Below are positions 54,561 to 63,693 of a stretch of DNA of 64,000 nt, in pieces. The translations under genes were made by a program, and so were the position numbers. The notes beneath the pieces are model-generated. The model ran no database searches and was not told the origin of the DNA. It was given only the letters and a program-made list of their open reading frames with translations. Source of the stretch: Commensalibacter intestini A911 (GTDB taxonomy: Bacteria; Pseudomonadota; Alphaproteobacteria; Acetobacterales; Acetobacteraceae); NCBI RefSeq assembly GCF_000231445.1, contig NZ_AGFR01000003.1, positions 372,001 to 436,000 of the forward strand, read 5' to 3'. Within the stretch, counting starts at the first letter, position 1. Each line of letters starts with the position of its first letter.

Positions 54561-57311
54561 TTACGGAGTATTTGGACCTTTGATAATTTGAGCAAGGTCT
54601 TTTGGACGAATGTAAGTTTGGAATGCTTTTTGAATCTCAGCAGCAGTGGCTTTGTAATAACTTTCTGCTGCGATATGAGAGCTATTTAAAGGCAATCCTA
54701 GGCTTGTATAGGTTAAATAACGATCTGCAATGCCATTCACACTTGCTTCCTGTAAAGGAATACTGCGTAATAGAGACGCTTTTGCTAATTGTAATTCATC
54801 CTCTGTAATTGGAGTAGTTTGCATAGCGGTTAGGTCTTTTAATGCAGCTTTACGTGCCAAAGAAACTTTGTCAGGATCTGCACCAAACGTAATGCTGTAA
54901 GCACCTCTGGTTTGAGACCAATCAAAGTCACTATTAACATTATATACATAGCCTGTTTTGACGCGCAAATCTTTATAGAAACGTCCAGCAAATCCACCAC
55001 TTAAAACTTCGTTTCCTAGGTTTAATAAGTAATGATCTGGCTGGTGAACATTCATATTAATGCTTTCAACCAAAGCAACACTATTTTGAACAGCACTCTT
55101 GTCTGGAACATGCACATAAGAGCTCTTGCTATTTGGACGTTTAGGCATGTTTAGATCAGGTTTAGGTCCTTCAGCTTTCCATTGTCCGAAATATTTTTCA
55201 ATGGTTGCTTTTGCTTGTGCTGGAGTAATATTCCCAGCCACAACAATGGTTGTCAGATCAGGTCTAAAGGATTTTTTATAAAAATCATTTAAATCTTGAA
55301 CAGTCAGTTTCATGACCTGTTGAGGATTGGCTTGACGTAAGCTTGGGTCATTGGGTGGGTTAATGGCTTTGCTGATGGCTCTGCTGAAATGATAGCCAGG
55401 TGATTGATAAAGTCCAACCAAAGATTGAGAGGTTTGTTGTTTAACAATATCAAAGAATTTTTGATCAAAAGCAGGGTTTAACTCATTATCAGCCAAGAGT
55501 TGCACGCCACGGTCAAAATCAGGAGCTAAGACAGATAAAGAGAAATCACTACCTGCACTAACATCAGCAGCAATATCATCAACTGCTTTTCTGAAAGCTA
55601 AGCGGTCCAATGTTTTGGTACCATATTTGAACATATCATCGGTAATATCTGCAATACCTTCTTTGCCTTTACCTTCTTGTAAGCTAGGGTTTTGGCGAAT
55701 CTGACCAAAAATACTAATGGTATTGCTGACGTGAATTGGTTGGACAATTAAGCGAATACCATTGCTTAACGTCATATCTGTAGGTTGTGCGCTTTCTTTG
55801 GGAACATTGAGTTTTTTAAGTGCAGATTCTGCCCATTCAGGTAGTTTTACAGGTTTATCTGGAACGGAAGCAAAAGACTCTGCGCCACCATATCCTTTAT
55901 TAGAGATTGGTTTTCCTGAGTTTTCTGGAGTTAAAATAGCAGTAATAGCTTCATCAGGATTTAAGATTTGTTTTGCAAGTTCATTGACTTGCTCTGGAGT
56001 TACTGCTTGGTATGCAGCAGCCATTTCGTTCGGATCATTTAATCCTTGGAAAGCGAGTGCTGTTGACCAAGAGCTTGCTAACCCTGTGATACTATTGGCT
56101 GAAAAGGCTAGGCTTGCGATTTCTTTACGTTTTGCAGCTTCGACGAGTTCAGGAGAAACACCATGCTCGTGAATGTTTTGAATGATTTGTTTGACTTCAT
56201 TTAAAACAGGTTTGTAATCTTGGCCTTTTGGAAAGGCTGCGATTGCAACGCCAAAACCAACATCTCCTTTTGGTACATATTCAAAGTCAGCCATTAATGC
56301 TTTACCTTGAGGCACTAATCCATACAAAGCCCCACGTTGACTGGAGATGACATCGCTTAAGATATCTGCAACTGCGAAATTTTTAGATCTTTCACCAGGC
56401 ATGCGCCATGCAATGGTAACAAGGCTGGTTGGGAAATCTGTTGGGTAAGTTAAGGTTTGTGCTTTGATGGGTTTGAGCGTGAACGGTTTGGATTTTGGAA
56501 TGTCTTTGCGAGGAATAGAGCCAAAATCTTTTTCAACCTGAGCAATTGCTTTATTTGGATCAACGTCACCAGAGATGACTAAAATTGCATTGTTAGGCGC
56601 ATAATATGTTTCATAAAATTTCCGTAATATTGCAACAGTGGTTTTATCAAAAGATGGACGAGTTCCCAAAGCATCATGTTCATAAGGTGTTCCGTCAAAC
56701 ATGATTTTTTGAAGTTCTGATACATATTTATAAATAGGGCTGGAGAGATCTCTTGAAACTTCTTGTTCAATTGCTCCGCGTTCTTTTTCCCAATCAGCAG
56801 CATTTAAGCTGAGGCCACCCATTCGTAATGCTTCGATTTTTAACATAATATTTAAATCTTCAGCAGGGGCAGTATAGTAATATTGAGTTACATTTTCGGT
56901 TGTAAAGGCATTATAGCTGCCTCCTAATTGTGCACCTAAAACAGCTAGTTGATCTTTGTCTAATCCTGTGCTGCCACGGAACATCATATGTTCCAATGCA
57001 TGTGCTGTTCCTGGAAAACCTGCAGGTGCTTGGTTAGAGCCTACGAGATAACTGATTTGAGCAGTGATGACAGGTGCCAAAGGGTCTTTGACAACAATAA
57101 CGCGTAATCCATTTTGGAGCGTTTTCCGAACAACGTCTTGTTTAATTAATACAGAAGATTCTGCTTTTGCTGGAGACTTTGTAGGTAAGGTAATGGGATC
57201 GGTTGTTATTTTTTGTGCAAAAGCATGTTGGGAAAAGAAAGCTGCCCCCATTAATGGGGTTGATGTCAGTAAAGCAAGAGACAGAGTTGCTTTGCTCAAT
57301 GAGATTTTCAT
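54561..57311 (-). CDS. M16-family zinc metallopeptidase, exported
   Basis: Two-half insulinase-type peptidase of 916 residues, with a signal peptide ending near HAFAQ (residue 33). The inverted zinc motif H-x-x-E-H is H104-ALE-H108, and the third ligand lies in AIEQEVSRD (E182 or E184). The N-terminal half is catalytic; the C-terminal half from about 500 lacks the motif, as in PqqL-like and pitrilysin-type single-chain members. It probably digests peptides in the periplasm. It is a single gene downstream of bfr but separated by a terminator. Confidence 0.93.
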   Translation of the reverse strand: MKISLSKATLSLALLTSTPLMGAAFFSQHAFAQKITTDPITLPTKSPAKAESSVLIKQDVVRKTLQNGLRVIVVKDPLAPVITAQISYLVGSNQAPAGFPGTAHALEHMMFRGSTGLDKDQLAVLGAQLGGSYNAFTTENVTQYYYTAPAEDLNIMLKIEALRMGGLSLNAADWEKERGAIEQEVSRDLSSPIYKYVSELQKIMFDGTPYEHDALGTRPSFDKTTVAILRKFYETYYAPNNAILVISGDVDPNKAIAQVEKDFGSIPRKDIPKSKPFTLKPIKAQTLTYPTDFPTSLVTIAWRMPGERSKNFAVADILSDVISSQRGALYGLVPQGKALMADFEYVPKGDVGFGVAIAAFPKGQDYKPVLNEVKQIIQNIHEHGVSPELVEAAKRKEIASLAFSANSITGLASSWSTALAFQGLNDPNEMAAAYQAVTPEQVNELAKQILNPDEAITAILTPENSGKPISNKGYGGAESFASVPDKPVKLPEWAESALKKLNVPKESAQPTDMTLSNGIRLIVQPIHVSNTISIFGQIRQNPSLQEGKGKEGIADITDDMFKYGTKTLDRLAFRKAVDDIAADVSAGSDFSLSVLAPDFDRGVQLLADNELNPAFDQKFFDIVKQQTSQSLVGLYQSPGYHFSRAISKAINPPNDPSLRQANPQQVMKLTVQDLNDFYKKSFRPDLTTIVVAGNITPAQAKATIEKYFGQWKAEGPKPDLNMPKRPNSKSSYVHVPDKSAVQNSVALVESINMNVHQPDHYLLNLGNEVLSGGFAGRFYKDLRVKTGYVYNVNSDFDWSQTRGAYSITFGADPDKVSLARKAALKDLTAMQTTPITEDELQLAKASLLRSIPLQEASVNGIADRYLTYTSLGLPLNSSHIAAESYYKATAAEIQKAFQTYIRPKDLAQIIKGPNTP

Positions 57312-57475
57312 CGTTACTATATGTCCTGTTTTTATGAAAAATATCTTTCAAACAGGTTAGTAGAAAAAATAGATTTAGTAAAATTTATATCATTGATTGG
57401 ATGATAAAGTGATTGTTAGCGAAGGATATAAAGGGGGATGCTAAAATTGAAAGTTTTGAAAATAAATTGTGTAAT

Positions 57476-57523
57476 CTATTAAAAAAGGCAAAGATAGAAT
57501 TCTACCTTTGCCTTTTTTAATAG
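57476..57523. terminator. Long palindromic terminator after bfr
   Basis: CTATTAAAAAAGGCAAAG pairs perfectly with CTTTGCCTTTTTTAATAG, with a TAGAATTCTA inner palindrome, giving almost 24-bp arms. It starts one base after the bfr stop and shows T-runs on either strand. Confidence 0.9.
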
Positions 57524-57524
57524 A

Positions 57525-58004
57525 TTATTGAGCAGAATCGTCTGAGTTTAAAGTGATGTAACGTTCAATGGTGATACGTTTAATCAAGTCAAATTGTGTT
57601 TCGATAAAGTCGATATGTTCTTCTTCAGATGCAAGAATAGATAAGAATAAATCACGGCTAACGAAATCATGAATAGATTCACAATGTGCGATTGCTTCAC
57701 GAAGATCTTTACAAGCTTTTTGTTCCATAACAAGATCAGAATTCAACATTTCTTCTACGTTTTCACCGATTTGAACAGTGTTTAAACGTTGCATGTTTGG
57801 AAGACCATCAAGCATCAAGATACGTTCAATAATGGTATCAGCATGTCTCATTTCTTCGATAGATTCTTGATATTCTTTTTTACCAAGTTTTGTAATACCC
57901 CAATGGTTTAGGATACGAGAATGAAGAAAATATTGATTAATAGCTGTTAATTCATTGGTTAATTGAATGTTTAAATATTCGATAACTTTTTTATCTTTAA
58001 TCAT
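57525..58004 (-). CDS. bfr: Bacterioferritin
   Basis: Iron-storage ferritin subunit of 159 residues, forming a 24-mer with heme between subunits. M52 (IEEMRHAD) matches the heme ligand, and ferroxidase residues are present: E18 in TNELTAINQYF, the EEMRHADTIIER block, E94 in MEQKACKD, and SEEEHIDFIETQ near 130. The bfd gene is transcribed away from it, 224 bases between starts. Iron control is expected, and a possible Fur-like site lies between. Confidence 0.97.
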   Translation of the reverse strand: MIKDKKVIEYLNIQLTNELTAINQYFLHSRILNHWGITKLGKKEYQESIEEMRHADTIIERILMLDGLPNMQRLNTVQIGENVEEMLNSDLVMEQKACKDLREAIAHCESIHDFVSRDLFLSILASEEEHIDFIETQFDLIKRITIERYITLNSDDSAQ

Positions 58005-58172
58005 GTGATTTCTCTTTATAGGTTATATTTTATAATTATTTTGTTTCTTGAGGATAACTTTTATCCTTCTTGCTAACCCTATCACTTTTATTCTTATAAG
58101 TAAAAACTATTAAATGAAATTAAATGTGATTTTTTTCATTTTTTTTATAAATACCTCTAGACATTCGTGTTG

Positions 58173-58199
58173 AGAATGGTTATTAATATCATTATTAAC
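58173..58199 (+). promoter_or_regulatory. Possible Fur/Irr-type box upstream of bfd
   Basis: AATGGTTATTAATATCATT is an imperfect palindrome centred on ATTAAT and resembles the GATAAT-based Fur box. It lies about 30-55 bases before the bfd start and between bfr and bfd, the expected place. Only the similarity by eye supports it. Confidence 0.4.
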
Positions 58200-58227
58200 A
58201 ACTTTGTTGTCTTGGAGCATTTGGGCT

Positions 58228-58407
58228 ATGTATATTTGTTCATGTCGAGCTTTAACGGATAGGGATGTTGGTAACGCAATTCAGGGCGGTGCAGATCGTC
58301 CTAGTGCGGTCTATGAATCTTGTGGATGTAAGCCTGATTGTGGTCGGTGTGTTAAGCGTATCGTAAGTATGCTTAAAGAGCATAATAAGGATGCTATCCC
58401 AGCCTAA
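58228..58407 (+). CDS. bfd: Bacterioferritin-associated ferredoxin
   Basis: [2Fe-2S] protein of 59 residues that reduces bacterioferritin and releases iron. The four ligands are C4 and C6 in YICSCRALTD and the pair in ESCGCKPDCGRC, of which C-x2-C spacing fits Bfd. The start at the ATG 58228 gives the conserved MYICSC terminus; an upstream TTG at 58204 would add eight irrelevant residues. It is divergent from bfr and ends before a strong terminator. Confidence 0.95.
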   Translation: MYICSCRALTDRDVGNAIQGGADRPSAVYESCGCKPDCGRCVKRIVSMLKEHNKDAIPA

Positions 58408-58439
58408 GATTTATATTATTTTGTTTCTTGAACTTATTG

Positions 58440-58471
58440 AGCTCGTTTATTTTGAACGAGCTTTTTTTTTT
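58440..58471 (+). terminator. Rho-independent terminator of bfd
   Basis: AGCTCGTT and AACGAGCT form a perfect 8-bp stem with a 7-base loop, followed by ten T residues. It lies 32 bases after the bfd stop. Confidence 0.95.
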
Positions 58472-58563
58472 GTTTTAATCACGAAAAATTGAAAAATATT
58501 TTTACCTTGTTGAGCGTTTCTATTATGGATAGACTAAGTTCAAAAAGGAATTAAAGAGTAATT

Positions 58564-59082
58564 ATGTCTCAAAATAAAAATGGTATCTTCGTGCAAATAG
58601 ATTATTGGTTGTTGGATAATGTTTTCCAACCTATTACGAATCGTTTGCCTGGTGAAAAAAGTAATTTACGTCTTGGTATGAATCTGATGCTGGGATCTGT
58701 TATTTTCTCTTTTGCATTTTTACTGATGCCTTTATTCTTCTTTGATATAGGTTTTTTCTCATCAACCTATAACTTACTATCTTGTGTGATGGTCATTTGT
58801 TTTTACATGTATGTGCATCGAAATCAAAGCTTGGTTAGAGAGGGATTTGTTAATCCTTTGCGTTATTTCCTTTCTGGGATCAGGATTATTTCCATTCCGT
58901 TTACATTATACGGAATTTACGTGTGGATGACATCGGTGGGTATGATGGGACGATTTACGATGTTATACAGTATCAGTAATGTGTTATCAGTATGTGGGTT
59001 ATATTTTATTTCTTGTAATGTTAATCCACCTAAGAAAAAAGAAGAGCAAAAAATTGTTTTTGCTGAAAATCCTTTTTCTTAA
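58564..59082 (+). CDS. Hypothetical four-helix membrane protein
   Basis: Protein of 172 residues with four or five hydrophobic segments (about 38-58, 64-82, 102-122, 130-150) and a charged tail (PPKKKEEQKIVFAE). An N-terminal amphipathic segment QIDYWLLDNVFQPITNRLPG precedes the first helix. No family was recognised. AAAGAG lies upstream of the ATG. It is convergent with ccmI, with 43 bases between stops. Confidence 0.7.
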   Translation: MSQNKNGIFVQIDYWLLDNVFQPITNRLPGEKSNLRLGMNLMLGSVIFSFAFLLMPLFFFDIGFFSSTYNLLSCVMVICFYMYVHRNQSLVREGFVNPLRYFLSGIRIISIPFTLYGIYVWMTSVGMMGRFTMLYSISNVLSVCGLYFISCNVNPPKKKEEQKIVFAENPFS

Positions 59083-59125
59083 AGATGATGATTGTCCTGT
59101 TTTAATAATCAGGACAAATTATATA

Positions 59126-59866
59126 TTAATGCTTAGCTTTCTCATATTCGGCAATACGTTGTTCAGCCAGCTCTCGCCAAGGCACATCTTTGGGGGCAGC
59201 GTCTAAGGCTTTGCGGAATAAAGTAACACTATCTGTTGAAACATTGCCGTCAATTTGAGTTTGTATTTCTGCTATTTGTGCAGCAAGGCTAGGGTCAAAC
59301 TGTTGGTTAAGTGCTTCTTTCCAAGCTTGCACTGCTGCGGGTAAATTCCCACGAGAAGCCTCAATTTTTCCTAACAGTAAATATCCTTCTATTCTTTTTG
59401 GATCGGTCATGGATAGAGTGGTTAATTTTGCCTTTAATTGTGTAATATAAGGCGCAACTTTTTGACTCATTTCCTCTTGTTCTGCTAATCTTGGTGTTAA
59501 AGGTGCAGCAGGTAAGGAGGGAAGACCGTTCATTAAGTATAATCCCATTGCAGCCAAGGGAATACAAAATAACCCTAAACTTGTAACGATAATACTTGCT
59601 TTTGGTAATGACGTCGTAGAGGTTGCAAACGAAGGGGGGATTTGATCCGTTTTTAATAAGCGTCTTTGTATTTCTAGCTGTGCTTGGTCATATTCAGATT
59701 TTAGAATAAATCCATGCTCTAAATCATTATTCAACTCTTTTAATTGAGACTGATACACACGCAAAGCAGATTGCTGCGCATTGGTCATGGCTGGTGTTCT
59801 GCATAACGTAACCCAACAAGGAATTAGGCAAAGTAGACTAAAAAGAATAATAACAGTCCATAACAT
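59126..59866 (-). CDS. ccmI: Cytochrome c biogenesis protein CcmI
   Basis: Apocytochrome chaperone of 246 residues in the c-type cytochrome system I. Two helices (residues 1-20 and about 94-112) flank a cytoplasmic leucine-zipper-like loop with QQSALRVYQSQLKELNNDLE; a TPR-like periplasmic part with GYLLLGKIEASRGNLPAAVQA follows. It is the last gene of the ccm operon, 6 bases after ccmH. Confidence 0.92.
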   Translation of the reverse strand: MLWTVIILFSLLCLIPCWVTLCRTPAMTNAQQSALRVYQSQLKELNNDLEHGFILKSEYDQAQLEIQRRLLKTDQIPPSFATSTTSLPKASIIVTSLGLFCIPLAAMGLYLMNGLPSLPAAPLTPRLAEQEEMSQKVAPYITQLKAKLTTLSMTDPKRIEGYLLLGKIEASRGNLPAAVQAWKEALNQQFDPSLAAQIAEIQTQIDGNVSTDSVTLFRKALDAAPKDVPWRELAEQRIAEYEKAKH

Positions 59867-59872
59867 TGCTTT

Positions 59873-60334
59873 TTAATCTTTCATCAATTCATTAAGGCGT
59901 TTTTGTTCTTCTTTGCTCAGCGCAGCAGTAACAGTGTTTTTTCTTTTTCTTAACGTTACAAAGGCGACCATTAAGCCAATGCTTAATGCCAATATAGGCA
60001 TAAACCATAGCAAAGCTGTGGTGATAGTGAAGGGAGGATTGAGACGAATAAAATTCCCATAATGATCCACCATCCATTGCATGACTTGTTGATCTGTATC
60101 GCCTGCTGCAATGCGTTGTCTGACGACTTTGCGTAAATCTTTGGCAAGGTCGGCACTGCTATCCTCGATGCTTTCATTTTGGCAAACTAAACAGCGTAAC
60201 TGTGATCCTAGGTTTTCTGCACGTTTTTCTTGTTGAGGATTTGCGAGCATTTCATCAGGACTATCAATGCCAAATGCAATAATCGGAGCCGATAGACTGA
60301 TACAAAAAATAAATAAAATTGCTATAAAACGCAT
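59873..60334 (-). CDS. ccmH: Cytochrome c heme lyase component CcmH
   Basis: Membrane-anchored thiol protein of about 153 residues. Signal/anchor at residues 1-22; the redox motif LRCLVCQNESIEDS has C48 and C51 and matches the CcmH/CycL family; a C-terminal helix at about 105-125 anchors it. I use the ATG at 60334; a GTG-like extension to 60358 overlaps ccmG. It reduces apocytochrome cysteines with CcmG. The last 20 residues are charged (KEEQKRLNELMKD). Confidence 0.93.
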   Translation of the reverse strand: MRFIAILFIFCISLSAPIIAFGIDSPDEMLANPQQEKRAENLGSQLRCLVCQNESIEDSSADLAKDLRKVVRQRIAAGDTDQQVMQWMVDHYGNFIRLNPPFTITTALLWFMPILALSIGLMVAFVTLRKRKNTVTAALSKEEQKRLNELMKD

Positions 60335-60347
60335 TAGGATGCTTTCT

Positions 60348-60893
60348 TTATTGCACAAAGGATAGAAGCGTTTTGGTAGAAGTGGCTGTTAAAGGCTTTG
60401 GATAGTGCCATTTAATAATCCCACCAGGCATAATAAGGAAGCTTTCTGGCACTCCAGAAAGTCCCCAGTCAATGCCAACGCTGCCATCTGGATCTTGACC
60501 AATTCGTCGATAAGGATTGCTATTTCGTTGTAGAAAACCTGCCACGGCATCAGGTTTGTCTTTATAGGCAATGCCCCAAATTGCAATATGACTGGATAAT
60601 TGTTGCAGAACGCCCATTTCTGTTAGGCAAGGAATACACCAAGAGGCAAAAAAATTAATTAAAACAGGCTTGGTTTGTTGTTGTAATTCTTGTTGATTAA
60701 ATCCTGTTGATGGCGGTTGATCAGCTAATGTAAAGGAAGGGATAGGTTTATTTAAAATTGGTGTGTTGATTTCTCTTGGATCAAAATTGCCTTTGCGTAA
60801 TCTAGATAACATGGCTAAAAATCCTCCACCAGCGACCGCAGCTGTGGCAAAAGGAAGGGACCATAATAAACGACGGCGAGTAATATCTTGCAT
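60348..60893 (-). CDS. ccmG: Thiol:disulfide interchange protein CcmG/DsbE
   Basis: Periplasmic thioredoxin-like reductant of 181 residues, membrane-tethered by an N-terminal helix (about 11-30) after a TRRRLL sequence. The redox site is WCIPC with C86 and C89, and GVPESFLI contains the conserved cis-Pro. It keeps apocytochrome and CcmH cysteines reduced. It lies 2 bases after ccmF and 13 bases before ccmH. Confidence 0.95.
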   Translation of the reverse strand: MQDITRRRLLWSLPFATAAVAGGGFLAMLSRLRKGNFDPREINTPILNKPIPSFTLADQPPSTGFNQQELQQQTKPVLINFFASWCIPCLTEMGVLQQLSSHIAIWGIAYKDKPDAVAGFLQRNSNPYRRIGQDPDGSVGIDWGLSGVPESFLIMPGGIIKWHYPKPLTATSTKTLLSFVQ

Positions 60894-60895
60894 CT

Positions 60896-62884
60896 TTAAA
60901 TGTCCTTTGCTTTTTTTCTGTGGGCAGGGGAGCCAACTCTGAACCGTCGATCAGTTAACGTGATAAATCCACCAATAGTCATAATTAATCCACCAATCCA
61001 AATCCAAGGAGCAAGGGGATTATAATGTAACCGTAAAACGAATAATGGCGTTGCTTGCGTACTATTTTTACTGTCGCCTAGGACAGCATATAAATCAGAG
61101 ACAAAGTTTGTATGAATAGCAACATCCGTGACGACTTGTTGTTGTCGTTGGAAATAATGACGCGCAGGAACCATCCATGTGATTGGCTGTCCATCTTTTG
61201 AAACTTTAATGACAGCTTCCGTAGCAATATAATTCGGCCCTTGTCGATCGGTGATATTGGTTAAGGTCCAATCATATCCAGCTAAATGAATAGTGGTATT
61301 GATTGGAACTTCAACAATTTTTTGTTGGCTAGCTGCCATCCCAACAATCCCTAGGACGGTAATGGCAACTCCGATATGCGCAATGTAAGTTGCATAGAAA
61401 GATCGAGGTAATCCAGCCATACGGTTGATTGTATTGCCGAGAGAGGTTTTGAACAGTGCAATATGTTTAATAAAGTCTGAACATGCACTTAGGATAATCC
61501 ATACGCAAAGTCCTGTTGCGAGCGATGGGAGGATTTGATGCAGATATATAAACGCAATAATGATACAAGGGATAGAGATTAGTGCTGCAACGCTAAGGGT
61601 TTTAGCTGTTTGTTTGAGATTACCTTTTTTAAATGCAATGACAGGGCCAATCGCCATGGCTAAGAATAAAACAAGTGCAATGGGGATCAGTGCATTATCG
61701 AAAAATGGTTTGCCTACAGATAAAGTTTGGCCATTAATCAGTTGAATAAACGGTGGGTAAAGCGTTCCTGTTAAGACGACTGCTGCCATTGTGCATAATA
61801 GAATATTATTGAGGACGATAGAGCCCTCACGGGAAAAGAATGTAAATATTCCGGTTTGCGTTAATGTAGGAGCTCGCCATGCAAAAAGAAGTAATGCACC
61901 ACCGCTGATCACGGCAAGTAATAAGAGAATAAAAACACCTCTGGCTGGATCAGATGCAAAAGCATGGACAGAATTTAAAATACCAGAACGGACTAAGAAC
62001 GTACCACTTAAGGATAGAGAGAATGTTCCAATGGCAAGGAGAATTGTCCAGACTTTAAGAGCTTCTCTTTTTTCCACGACCAATGCAGAATGAAGTAAGG
62101 CTGTTCCTGTTAACCAAGGCAATAAAGAAGCATTTTCGACGGGATCCCAAAACCAATAGCCTCCCCAACCAAGAACGTAATAAGACCACCAAGAGCCTAA
62201 TGCAATCCCACAGGTAAGTAATGCCCATGCTAAAACAGTCCAAGGCCTTACCCAACGTCCCCATGCCGCATCGACTTTACCTTCTAGTAACGCAGCAACT
62301 GCAAAGGCAAAAGGCACTGAAAATCCAACATAGCCCATATATAAAATAGGAGGATGAAACGCTAATCCAGGATCTTGTAATAAAGGGTTCATTCCTTGCC
62401 CATCTAGAGGGGCAGGCCATACACGTAAGAAAGGATTGGATGTTGTTAAACAAAATAGCTCAAATCCAGCGGCACTTCCGCCCATAATCGCAATAACTTT
62501 GGCGCGTAAGGAAAGGGGAAGATGTTCACTATAAGCAGAAACAATTGCTCCAAAGAATGCGAGGATAAACGCCCAAAGTAAAATAGATCCTTCGTGATTT
62601 CCCCAGACGCCAGTAATTTTATAAAGCAAAGGTTTATCAGCGGCACTATTTTGTAGGATATTTTGAACGGAGAAATCATCTGTAATCGCAGCTGTAATCA
62701 GGCAAGCAAAAGCAAGTGCCAACGCGAAGAATTGTCCCCAAGCCAAAGGAGATGCCAAAGCCATAAGACGATTATTTTTTACTTTGCTACCCATCAAAGG
62801 AATAATAAATTGAGCCCCTGCAAGGCAGCAAGCTAAAGCCAAAGTAAAATGACCAAATTCTGGGCTAAGTATTTTTGAGATCAC
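60896..62884 (-). CDS. ccmF: Cytochrome c heme lyase subunit CcmF
   Basis: Large polytopic membrane protein of 662 residues, with about fifteen helices, that attaches heme to apocytochromes. The tryptophan-rich heme-handling motif WGGYWFWDPVENASLLPW lies near residue 238, preceded by KITGVWGNHEGSILLW; conserved histidines flank it. A periplasmic domain at about 530-630 is normal for the family. It is in the ccmC-D-E-F-G-H-I order, with 165 bases between ccmE and ccmF. Confidence 0.97.
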   Translation of the reverse strand: MISKILSPEFGHFTLALACCLAGAQFIIPLMGSKVKNNRLMALASPLAWGQFFALALAFACLITAAITDDFSVQNILQNSAADKPLLYKITGVWGNHEGSILLWAFILAFFGAIVSAYSEHLPLSLRAKVIAIMGGSAAGFELFCLTTSNPFLRVWPAPLDGQGMNPLLQDPGLAFHPPILYMGYVGFSVPFAFAVAALLEGKVDAAWGRWVRPWTVLAWALLTCGIALGSWWSYYVLGWGGYWFWDPVENASLLPWLTGTALLHSALVVEKREALKVWTILLAIGTFSLSLSGTFLVRSGILNSVHAFASDPARGVFILLLLAVISGGALLLFAWRAPTLTQTGIFTFFSREGSIVLNNILLCTMAAVVLTGTLYPPFIQLINGQTLSVGKPFFDNALIPIALVLFLAMAIGPVIAFKKGNLKQTAKTLSVAALISIPCIIIAFIYLHQILPSLATGLCVWIILSACSDFIKHIALFKTSLGNTINRMAGLPRSFYATYIAHIGVAITVLGIVGMAASQQKIVEVPINTTIHLAGYDWTLTNITDRQGPNYIATEAVIKVSKDGQPITWMVPARHYFQRQQQVVTDVAIHTNFVSDLYAVLGDSKNSTQATPLFVLRLHYNPLAPWIWIGGLIMTIGGFITLTDRRFRVGSPAHRKKAKDI

Positions 62885-63049
62885 AGCATTTGTCCAGAGT
62901 AGATTGCGAATATAAATGAAAACAGATTAAATCTTTACCTTCTCTAACAAAAGCTATTGTAAAAAGAAATAACGAAAATCAAAGAGAAGGTTTAAAAGGT
63001 TTTGGTATTAGCCAGTTACTCATAATAAAATACAAGCAACATATTAATA

Positions 63050-63547
63050 TTATTGTTTAGGTTTAACCATATGATCCCAAGTATCTGCATCAGGTGGGGG
63101 GCCAAATTTAGGATCCCATTTGCCACTTTTTTGTAATGCTTCGGCGACTTCTTTGGGCATATAGGTTTCATCATGTTTAGCCAAGACTTCATTGGCAGTA
63201 AAAATATTATTTTGATCTAAGCTGCCAATGGCAATAACGCTTTGTCCCTCACGGAAAAGGTCAGGTAAAATACCTGTATAATGAACTTCAATCGCAGCTT
63301 GTCCGTCGGTTACTTTGAATTCTGCTGTGGGGGTTTGATCGTGATGAGAATAATGTAAAGAATTTGCAACAACCATTCCACCTAATCTAATGGTTGTTCC
63401 TTTTGCAGTGGGATGATTGATCAATTGAGAAGGTGCTTTGAAATAAACCAAATTATTCGAAAAAGCAGATAGAATTAAAGTAATGGCCAGAGCAAAGCAG
63501 ATCATTGCTCCTAAAACAATCCATAATCTTTTTGTTTTACGTTTCAT
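63050..63547 (-). CDS. ccmE: Heme chaperone CcmE
   Basis: Periplasmic OB-fold protein of 165 residues anchored by an N-terminal helix (about 8-28). It binds heme covalently through H125 in KHDETYMP, with Y129 as axial ligand (the H-x3-Y type). It takes heme from CcmC and gives it to CcmF. The ATG overlaps the ccmD stop by the ATGA/TCATGA junction. Confidence 0.95.
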   Translation of the reverse strand: MKRKTKRLWIVLGAMICFALAITLILSAFSNNLVYFKAPSQLINHPTAKGTTIRLGGMVVANSLHYSHHDQTPTAEFKVTDGQAAIEVHYTGILPDLFREGQSVIAIGSLDQNNIFTANEVLAKHDETYMPKEVAEALQKSGKWDPKFGPPPDADTWDHMVKPKQ

Positions 63548-63681
63548 GAGCGTTTATTATTTTGAATTTGAGCAAGTTTCTTTTGAACAGTTTTTAATTT
63601 TGTCCATGAATGCACAGATAATCCACCAATAGCAATAATGGTAATTCCATAAGCAGCAGCAAGATAAGGTAAATGGGTCAT
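63544..63681 (-). CDS. ccmD: Heme exporter protein CcmD, small
   Basis: Small membrane protein of 45 residues (MTHLPYLAAAYGITIIAIGG at its start), with one helix at about 5-24 and a basic tail rich in Lys and Gln. The size, topology and place between ccmC and ccmE fit CcmD, which releases holo-CcmE. It overlaps the ccmE start by 4 bases. It is too short for most gene callers. Confidence 0.9.
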   Translation of the reverse strand: MTHLPYLAAAYGITIIAIGGLSVHSWTKLKTVQKKLAQIQNNKRS

Positions 63682-63693
63682 GTGTTCAATGGC

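Noticed and set aside
55762-56172. 136-codon plus-strand frame opposite the M16 peptidase
   Set aside because: It is antisense to conserved peptidase sequence, with no start signal or recognisable domain.
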